In this document: in pieces, positions 1 to 3,895 of the stretch
Position numbering within the stretch: the stretch's first letter is position 1
Layout of the letters: the number at the start of each line of letters is the position of its first letter
NCBI GenBank assembly: GCA_937930495.1
Contig: CALGKL010000023.1
Coordinates: forward strand, 1 to 5,607
DNA: 5,607 nucleotides
Reading direction: 5' to 3'
Origin: an uncultured Gloeocapsa sp.
GTDB lineage: Bacteria; Cyanobacteriota; Cyanobacteriia; Cyanobacteriales; Gloeocapsaceae
Made by a program: the position numbers and the translations under genes
The notes under the pieces: generated by a model
The model's database searches: none
The model's input: the letters and a program-made list of their open reading frames with translations, nothing else
What the model was told of the DNA's origin: nothing

Positions 1-2
1 TT

Positions 3-200
3 TATGGTTTAGTGCTGATTCCTGATGCTACTATCGATGCTGTTTTAAATAATAGTCCCGTAGCTTTGTTTTCCTTTGCTGAAGCTAACCCCAATCGAAT
101 TAGTCATTTAGCTAGATTAGGAGCTAATTTATTCGGCTTTGAAGATAGAGTAGGAGATCTCGACTATAACGATACTATCCTAGAATTCCAGTTTAGTTGA
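3..200 (+). CDS. C-terminal end of a DUF4114-like protein (partial, cut at left edge)
   Basis: The frame is open from the first full codon to TGA at 198-200 with no stop, so the gene begins outside the window; an in-frame GTG at 12 is probably an internal Val codon. The 65 visible residues end with FGFEDRVGDLDYNDTILEF. This matches the closing signature of DUF4114 domains, an F-E-D, a short Gly/Asp turn, then D-x-D-[YF]-N-D and a final beta strand. DUF4114 usually closes secreted or cell-surface proteins, and its Asp-rich turn looks suited to binding calcium. The preceding residues, with alternating hydrophobic positions and a Phe-Ser-Phe-Ala-Glu-Ala-Asn stretch, fit a beta-rich domain. The parent protein's function, length and export signal cannot be seen. 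The family call rests on one motif remembered by eye. Confidence 0.62.
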   Translation, partial: YGLVLIPDATIDAVLNNSPVALFSFAEANPNRISHLARLGANLFGFEDRVGDLDYNDTILEFQFS

Positions 201-207
201 GACTATT

Positions 208-216
208 TGCTAGAAT
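208..216 (+). promoter_or_regulatory. Putative extended -10 promoter for the DUF2808 gene
   Basis: TGCTAGAAT is an extended -10 element (TGn plus TAGAAT, one mismatch from TATAAT). It lies in the 49-nt gap between the DUF4114-like gene and the DUF2808 start at 250. No convincing -35 hexamer lies 16-18 nt upstream, as expected for extended -10 promoters. Transcription would begin near 223, giving a leader of about 27 nt. It is a pattern match only. Confidence 0.35.
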
Positions 217-234
217 AAAACAAAATATACACAA

Positions 235-251
235 ATTAGTCTAGAACTAAT
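235..251 (+). other. Small inverted repeat covering the DUF2808 start codon
   Basis: ATTAGT (235-240) and ACTAAT (246-251) are perfect reverse complements around the 5-nt loop CTAGA. The right arm contains the A and T of the ATG at 250-252. All but one base pair in the stem is A-U, so an RNA hairpin would be weak; as DNA it could equally be a small palindromic protein-binding site. No Shine-Dalgarno sequence is visible ahead of this ATG. Confidence 0.3.
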
Positions 252-780
252 GCTAAAACGACCCTGGAAAATTTTCCTAACGACTTTAAGTCTATCTGCT
301 TGTTTCGTTGCCGTAGCACCAATAGTAGTAACAGCCCAAAATAACCCTGGTTTAACGATTTTCGGAGGAGTTGAGCGAGAAAATCAATTAGATTACTATT
401 TGGATTTTGGGGGACGTACTAATGGTTGGGATCGCTATCGTTTAAGAATACCCGGTAACAAACTCACCGAAGGTGCAGCGAGATTTATTATCAAATATCC
501 TGACTATTTTGAGGGAAAATTTGACACCGAGAAAGTAGAAGTAAGAATGAATGGTGAATCTCTCCCTATACGGGAAGTAGTTTGGGATCAAGAAAATTAT
601 CTACTAGAGATTGATTTAGAAACTCCCATAACAGAAGCTAAAAAAGTAGAAATAGTACTTTCTAACGTTAAAAATCCCCGCCGAGGAGGCACATTTTATT
701 TTAATTGTGATGTAGTAGCAGCCGGAGAAATACCCCTTCGCCTGTATGCAGGAACATGGATTATTAGTATCGGTGGGTAA
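250..780 (+). CDS. DUF2808 family exported protein
   Basis: This is a 176-residue protein of the DUF2808 family, a mainly cyanobacterial group of unknown function. The N-terminus is a signal peptide: basic MLKRPWK, a hydrophobic stretch from about residue 8 to 27, and a likely signal peptidase I site after VVTA (residue 29). An LSAC sequence ending at Cys18 also fits a lipobox, but hydrophobic sequence continues past it, so simple export seems more likely. The mature part has the family's pattern: a D-Y-Y-L-D-F-G-G segment near 48-55, Tyr-Arg-Leu-Arg-Ile-Pro near 63-68, the IIKYPDYFEGKFD stretch near 79-91, and a final strand ending in Ile-Ser-Ile-Gly-Gly. It should act in the periplasm or at the outer cell surface. 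It lies just upstream of the rpmH promoter and probably has its own transcript. ATG 250 is chosen because it gives a complete signal peptide. I can assign no biochemical role. Confidence 0.85.
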   Translation: MLKRPWKIFLTTLSLSACFVAVAPIVVTAQNNPGLTIFGGVERENQLDYYLDFGGRTNGWDRYRLRIPGNKLTEGAARFIIKYPDYFEGKFDTEKVEVRMNGESLPIREVVWDQENYLLEIDLETPITEAKKVEIVLSNVKNPRRGGTFYFNCDVVAAGEIPLRLYAGTWIISIGG

Positions 781-785
781 AATAT

Positions 786-794
786 TGCTATAAT
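786..794 (+). promoter_or_regulatory. Probable promoter (extended -10) of the rpmH-rnpA-yidC operon
   Basis: TGCTATAAT combines a TGn extension with a perfect TATAAT -10 hexamer (789-794), six nucleotides after the stop codon of the DUF2808 gene. The bases 16-18 nt upstream do not resemble TTGACA, which an extended -10 can tolerate. The start site would be near 801, giving an rpmH leader of about 34 nt. This is the strongest promoter-like sequence in the window and sits where the operon needs one. Confidence 0.6.
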
Positions 795-818
795 GAGAAT
801 TTGTGATTTTTGAGCAAC

Positions 819-825
819 AAGGAGG
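819..825 (+). promoter_or_regulatory. Strong ribosome binding site of rpmH that fixes a TTG start
   Basis: AAGGAGG is a full-length Shine-Dalgarno sequence, with 9 nt between it and the TTG codon at 835. The frame has a stop (TGA) at 811-813 and no ATG or GTG between it and 835, so this site and the conserved L34 N-terminus decide the start. Confidence 0.8.
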
Positions 826-832
826 CGATCGC
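825..832 (+). repeat. HIP1 octamer GCGATCGC, intergenic
   Basis: A perfect HIP1 palindrome shares its first G with the rpmH Shine-Dalgarno sequence and ends two bases before the TTG start. It is the only one of the five copies in this window that lies outside a coding sequence. Confidence 0.9.
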
Positions 833-834
833 TC

Positions 835-972
835 TTGACTAAACGTACCCTAGAGGGAACCAACCGCAAACAAAAAAGAACATCCGGATTTAGAGCCAGA
901 ATGCGTACCAAAAACGGACGCAAGGTAATCAAAGCCAGACGTCAAAAAGGACGTCAACGTCTATCAGTCTAA
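835..972 (+). CDS. rpmH: 50S ribosomal protein L34
   Basis: The 45-codon frame encodes [15 protein letters not shown], then TSGFRARM and a Lys/Arg-rich tail ending in RQRLSV. This is bacterial/plastid L34: the TKRTL start, the R-x-S-G-F-R-x-R-M centre with the following T-K-x-G-R, and the usual 44-46 residue length. L34 is a small, very basic protein of the large ribosomal subunit that packs into 23S rRNA. The start codon is TTG, set by AAGGAGG 9 nt upstream; a weak start codon behind a strong binding site may tune the output of this abundant protein. It is first in the operon, and rnpA follows after 3 nt in the same reading frame. Identification is secure despite the small size. Confidence 0.97.
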   Translation: MTKRTLEGTNRKQKRTSGFRARMRTKNGRKVIKARRQKGRQRLSV

Positions 973-975
973 AAA

Positions 976-1335
976 GTGGGCTTAGCCAAAGTCAATAGAC
1001 TTAAATCCTATCGAGATTTTCGTCAAGTGTACGAGTCAGGACAAAAATACGAAAGTGCCCACTTAATATTACGGGCACTCCTAGACTCAGAAAGTACTGA
1101 GAGTCAACCAAAAATAGGCATAGTGGTTAGCCAAAAAGTAAGTAAAAAAGCAGTAACTCGCAATCGGCTCAAAAGACAGCTCAAAAGTATCATCAGAAGA
1201 TTACTAGCCCAAATGGAAAAAGGAGGCAAAATAGTAATCATCGTTAAAACCACAGCTAAAGAATGTCAATTTAACCAATTTTTGCGAGAATTAGAAGAGT
1301 TGTTATTAAAAGCAAATATCATCCATGGGAATTAA
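976..1335 (+). CDS. rnpA: Ribonuclease P protein component
   Basis: This is the protein subunit of RNase P, which helps the catalytic RNA (rnpB, not in this window) bind and cut the 5' leader of precursor tRNAs. Its 119 residues match the family length. Visible hallmarks are the N-terminal NRLKSYRDFRQVYESG (about residues 7-22), the central IGIVVSQKVSKKAVTRNRLKR (about 47-67) carrying the RNR signature of the conserved basic helix, and the following IRR helix. GTG 976 is the furthest upstream start possible because the rpmH stop (970-972) lies in the same frame, and MGLAKVNRLKS is a normal cyanobacterial beginning. There is no Shine-Dalgarno sequence, so initiation probably depends on ribosomes finishing rpmH. 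The 3' end overlaps the next gene by 11 nt. The rpmH-rnpA pairing is nearly universal in bacteria. Confidence 0.96.
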   Translation: MGLAKVNRLKSYRDFRQVYESGQKYESAHLILRALLDSESTESQPKIGIVVSQKVSKKAVTRNRLKRQLKSIIRRLLAQMEKGGKIVIIVKTTAKECQFNQFLRELEELLLKANIIHGN

Positions 1336-1720
1336 AGAAGAAACATTTTACGAAGGCGGACCACATCCAGGAGATTTAATCATCAATATTCTATTGGGAT
1401 TTACCATAATTTGCTTACCCCTAACCGTAGGAGCGATCGTGCGCGCACTCTGGTTACGATATAAAATTACAGACAGAAGAATATCAGTCACAGGAGGATG
1501 GCAAGGAAACGATCGCACCGATATAATTTATTCGGAAATAATCAAGATAGTTAAAGTATCGAGAGGTATAGGCTTGTGGGGAGACGTTGTCTTAACCCTG
1601 AAAGATAAAAGTCGTCTAGAATTAAGAGCTTTACCAAAATACCGAGAAATCTCTGCTTATATAGCAGAAAGAGTCGCCGCTAAAACAGGTCGGTCTCTCG
1701 AATCAATTACCAGTTATTAA
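1325..1720 (+). CDS. Membrane-anchored bacterial PH-domain protein (bPH_2/DUF304-like)
   Basis: This is a 131-residue protein with a polar N-terminus (1-17), one long hydrophobic segment (about 18-44) and a C-terminal domain (about 45-118). The segment WLRYKITDRRISVTGGW begins that domain and is the typical first strand pair of bacterial PH (bPH_2) domains; further short strands (IIKIVKVS, DVVLTL, RLELRAL) and a closing helix follow. Such domains sit at the membrane surface, and few have a known ligand. The gene lies between rnpA and yidC, where many bacteria encode the small YidD factor; the sequence does not look like YidD. A link to YidC-dependent insertion is inferred from position only. 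ATG 1325 is the only usual start codon after the in-frame stop at 1307-1309, and it overlaps rnpA by 11 nt with no Shine-Dalgarno sequence, pointing to translational coupling. The yidC start follows after 12 nt. Confidence 0.8.
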   Translation: MGIKEETFYEGGPHPGDLIINILLGFTIICLPLTVGAIVRALWLRYKITDRRISVTGGWQGNDRTDIIYSEIIKIVKVSRGIGLWGDVVLTLKDKSRLELRALPKYREISAYIAERVAAKTGRSLESITSY

Positions 1721-1732
1721 AGAGAAATAAGA

Positions 1733-2878
1733 ATGCTTGGAAGCGGATTTATCACCAACAATATAATGATACCAATCCTGGACTTTTTCTACGGGATTGT
1801 ACCTAGCTATGGTTTAGCCATTATCGCTTTAACTCTAGTCACTCGTTTAGCGGTATATCCTCTCAGTGCAGGACAAATCAGGAATATGCGGAAAATGCGC
1901 ATTACCCAACCCCTGATGAAGGAAAGACAAGAAGAAATACAGCGTAGATACAAAGATAACCCCCAAAAACAACAAGAAGAAATGGGGAAACTAATGCAAG
2001 AATTCGGGAATCCCCTAGCCGGATGTTTACCCCTACTCGTCCAAATGCCTATACTGTTGGCTCTGTTTGGCACTCTCAAAGGTTCTCCCTTTGCAGCGAC
2101 CAACTATATGGTTAACCTGCAAATCCTCCCCCAAGAACAAATCGAAAGAGTTCAACCCCAAGTCTATAGTACCAAACCCCAAAATATCTATTTCACCGAT
2201 GGTGTCCACTACCCGATAGAAGTAATGATTCCAGAAGGGAATAAACTAGCCGTAGGAAGAACGGCAACAATAGAGCTACAGACACCAGAAGGCAAACCCT
2301 TTAACGAGTTAGCCTCACAGTACCCAGATTCAGTACTTAAACCCAAATGGCAAATAACCAAAGGTGCAGAAAGAATAAGCATAGACGAATCAGGGAAAAT
2401 CCAAGCTCTCTCCCCAGGGGACGCCACGATTCAAGTATCAGTACCAGGAATCGCCGCCGATAAAGGATTTCTGTTTATCAAAGCACTAGGAAGAGTGGGC
2501 GCAACCTCAGAAGACGGCTCGATTAACTGGGATATCCTCGGGATGATTATTATCTTTGGGATAAGTATTTATTTTAACCAACAGTTATCAGGAGCATCAG
2601 GGGGGGGTGCAACAGCTCAACAACAGAAAACCGTGAATCAAATTACGCCTATACTGTTTTCGGGAATGTTCCTCTTTTTCCCCTTACCAGCGGGAGTATT
2701 GATGTATATACTGGTAGCTAACCTATTCCAAATGGCACAGACATTTATCTTAATGCGAGAGCCTTTACCAGAAAACTTACAAAAATTGGTAGAAGAACAG
2801 GAAAAAGCCGAGAAAACTCGCCAGAGTCTGCCATTTGAATCAAAAAGTCTGAAAAAGAAAGAAAAAACATCAGGATAA
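1733..2878 (+). CDS. yidC: Membrane protein insertase YidC/Oxa1/Alb3
   Basis: YidC inserts and folds membrane proteins, alone or with SecYEG; in cyanobacteria it serves the plasma and thylakoid membranes. The 381 residues read, in order: [20 protein letters not shown] and the first core membrane segment (about 26-44), with the conserved groove Arg38 in [11 protein letters not shown]; a charged cytoplasmic hairpin (45-95); [22 protein letters not shown] (91-112), the second segment; a long extracytoplasmic loop (about 116-263) including an Ig-like region; a third segment (265-283); a Gly/Gln-rich cytoplasmic loop (284-303); a hairpin of two segments around FFPLPAG (304-341); and a Lys-rich tail (342-381). 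There is no N-terminal signal anchor or large first periplasmic domain as in E. coli. ATG 1733 gives an N-terminus like that of other cyanobacterial YidC; Met12 (1766) is a less likely start. The binding site is weak (AAGAGA). Identification is secure. Confidence 0.97.
   Translation: MLGSGFITNNIMIPILDFFYGIVPSYGLAIIALTLVTRLAVYPLSAGQIRNMRKMRITQPLMKERQEEIQRRYKDNPQKQQEEMGKLMQEFGNPLAGCLPLLVQMPILLALFGTLKGSPFAATNYMVNLQILPQEQIERVQPQVYSTKPQNIYFTDGVHYPIEVMIPEGNKLAVGRTATIELQTPEGKPFNELASQYPDSVLKPKWQITKGAERISIDESGKIQALSPGDATIQVSVPGIAADKGFLFIKALGRVGATSEDGSINWDILGMIIIFGISIYFNQQLSGASGGGATAQQQKTVNQITPILFSGMFLFFPLPAGVLMYILVANLFQMAQTFILMREPLPENLQKLVEEQEKAEKTRQSLPFESKSLKKKEKTSG
2213..2482 (+). other. BIG2-like (bacterial Ig-like) region inside YidC
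   Basis: Residues 161-250 of YidC have the plan of a group 2 bacterial Ig-like domain: a first strand ending in P-x-G-N-K-L-A-V-G, the strand TATIELQT, a middle W-Q-I (206-208), the turn [19 protein letters not shown] (215-233) and a closing strand FLFIKALG. The S-x-D-x-x-G-x-I-x-A-L-x-P-G-D-A-T-I run closely follows the BIG2 consensus. By YidC topology it lies outside the cytoplasm, in the periplasm or thylakoid lumen. The match is by eye. Confidence 0.55.
2600..2607 (+). repeat. Homopolymer of eight G within yidC
   Basis: Eight consecutive G bases encode part of SGGGA in the cytoplasmic loop between the third and fourth core membrane segments. The frame stays open through it as given, and the protein downstream ([17 protein letters not shown]) is normal YidC, so the sequence shows no frameshift. 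Confidence 0.9.
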
Positions 2879-2890
2879 AATCAATTGTCT

Positions 2891-3382
2891 ATGGACGAGG
2901 CGCAAATGCAGCGAGGTCAGCAATGGCTGACCGAACTACTCAAATTAATGGGGATGAAAGCAGCAGTAAAAGTTACAAAAATAGAACAAGAGCCAGAAGG
3001 GACAGTCTGTTGTTGGTTAACTATAGATGAAACGGATCTAACTCCAGAACAAATCAGCATACTTATAGGTAATCAAGGCGAAACAATCGACTCCATCCAA
3101 TATCTGGCTAACGCTTTACTGCATATCGGAGCAACAACGGAAAAGTCGGGTTACTTTATGATTGATGTTCAAAATTACCGCGGGCAACGTCAAGCAGAAT
3201 TACTCGCTTTAGCAGAAACGGTGGCTCGAGAAGTAAGGGAAACTGGTCAAGAAGTAGAAATGAAACCACTATCATCAGTGGAACGTCGTCAAATTCACAG
3301 TATCTTGAGTCAGTGTACAGATTTGGCAACAGAAAGCCGTGGTAATGAACCAAATAGAAGATTAGTAGTAAGACCACGCTAA
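2891..3382 (+). CDS. jag: Jag/KhpB-type KH-R3H RNA-binding protein
   Basis: This is a small RNA-binding protein with the two domains of the Jag (KhpB/EloR) family. In the KH domain (about residues 38-95), ISILIGNQGETIDSIQYLAN carries the GxxG loop (G60-N-Q-G63) that contacts RNA. The C-terminal R3H domain (about 100-163) has RRQIHSIL (Arg and His of the R-x-x-x-H motif, H136) and TESRGNEPNRRLVVRPR. The N-terminal Jag_N domain of Firmicutes is absent, as usual in cyanobacteria. In Firmicutes KhpB works with KhpA in RNA binding and affects cell elongation; a cyanobacterial role is not established. The start is uncertain: TTG 2885 (TTG-TCT-ATG) lies 9 nt after AGGA (2872-2875), a good spacing, while ATG 2891 gives the more usual family N-terminus, M-D-E-A-Q-x-Q-R-G-Q-Q-W-L. 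I chose ATG; the difference is two residues. yidC ends 12 nt upstream, as in many bacteria. Confidence 0.92.
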   Translation: MDEAQMQRGQQWLTELLKLMGMKAAVKVTKIEQEPEGTVCCWLTIDETDLTPEQISILIGNQGETIDSIQYLANALLHIGATTEKSGYFMIDVQNYRGQRQAELLALAETVAREVRETGQEVEMKPLSSVERRQIHSILSQCTDLATESRGNEPNRRLVVRPR

Positions 3383-3386
3383 GGAG
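3381..3386 (+). promoter_or_regulatory. Ribosome binding site of the YceD gene, overlapping the jag stop
   Basis: AAGGAG shares its first two bases with the TAA stop of jag (3380-3382) and lies 9 nt before ATG 3396. It is the best Shine-Dalgarno sequence within the operon after that of rpmH, so this gene may be translated independently of its upstream neighbour. Confidence 0.7.
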
Positions 3387-3395
3387 AACAAGAAA

Positions 3396-3893
3396 ATGGA
3401 AGCTATCTATATTCCTCAATTACTCAAATTACCAGAGCAAACAGAAACAATAACTTTTGAGGAGTCGGTTGAGGGATTAGACAGTCTGACTCCGGTGCGG
3501 GGGACAATGATTATTGCTCACCGAGGTAACTTTCTAGAAGTGAGTACCAACGCCGAAACGATTATGACCCTAGTGTGCGATCGCTGTCTGAAAAACTATA
3601 ACTATCGTCTCTCCCTCAAAATCTCAGAAATGATTTGGCTCAAAAATCCATCCCCATCAGCTTTGACGGGAGAAAGAGAAATAGCTTTAGAAGACCTCTT
3701 TGAAAGTATCCCCATTAACGGTTATTTTGAACCAAGTACCTGGTTATATGAACAACTCTCACTAAATATGCCAGTGAGACAAATATGTAGTCAAAATTGT
3801 CAACCCCCAAAATATCAACAAGAGCAATTTCATCCTAGCCTAGATAGTCGTTGGTCGAGTTTAGCGGCAATCAAAAAACAATTTGAGCAGTAA
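3396..3893 (+). CDS. YceD/DUF177 family protein
   Basis: The 165-residue protein fits DUF177 (YceD). The N-terminal half is beta-rich and includes a Val-Arg-Gly-Thr strand (about 34-37) and FLEVSTNAE. The family's signature CDRCLKNYNYRL follows (61-72, Cys61 and Cys64), then an acidic segment EIALEDLFESIPINGYFEP (95-113), a second Cys pair in QICSQNC (Cys131 and Cys135), and SRWSSLAAIKKQ (151-162), equivalent to the family's D-P-R-W-x-x-L ending. Four Cys could bind one zinc ion, but the longer Cys-rich tail of many YceD proteins is missing. In other bacteria yceD usually sits ahead of rpmF (L32), and the family has been linked to 23S rRNA accumulation in bacteria and chloroplasts; here it ends 2 nt before the Ycf46-like gene. 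The start is set by AAGGAG at 3381. The family call is firm; the molecular role is unclear. Confidence 0.85.
   Translation: MEAIYIPQLLKLPEQTETITFEESVEGLDSLTPVRGTMIIAHRGNFLEVSTNAETIMTLVCDRCLKNYNYRLSLKISEMIWLKNPSPSALTGEREIALEDLFESIPINGYFEPSTWLYEQLSLNMPVRQICSQNCQPPKYQQEQFHPSLDSRWSSLAAIKKQFEQ
3577..3584 (+). repeat. HIP1 octamer in the YceD gene
   Basis: The perfect GCGATCGC lies exactly on the codons for Cys61-Asp62-Arg63, running into Cys64, so it encodes the core of the conserved CxxC motif. Confidence 0.9.
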
Positions 3894-3895
3894 TC

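Noticed and set aside
696..932. Open frame on the minus strand across the DUF2808 end and rpmH
   Set aside because: It covers the rpmH promoter, binding site and L34 coding sequence, its translation has no recognisable family, and it is explained as the reverse of basic, conserved codons.
938..957. Direct repeat GACGTCAA in the 3' part of rpmH
   Set aside because: It is explained by repeated Arg-Gln codons in the conserved basic tail of L34.
781..975. Chromosome origin near rpmH, as in bacteria with dnaA beside rpmH
   Set aside because: No dnaA gene and no TTATCCACA-type DnaA boxes are visible. In cyanobacteria dnaA is usually not next to rpmH.
1762..1767. TATAAT with TTGGAA 19 bp upstream, as an internal promoter in yidC
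   Set aside because: The spacing is long, the -35 is poor, and the bases are explained by the Asn-Ile-Met codons at YidC residues 10-12. The match is likely by chance in AT-rich coding DNA.
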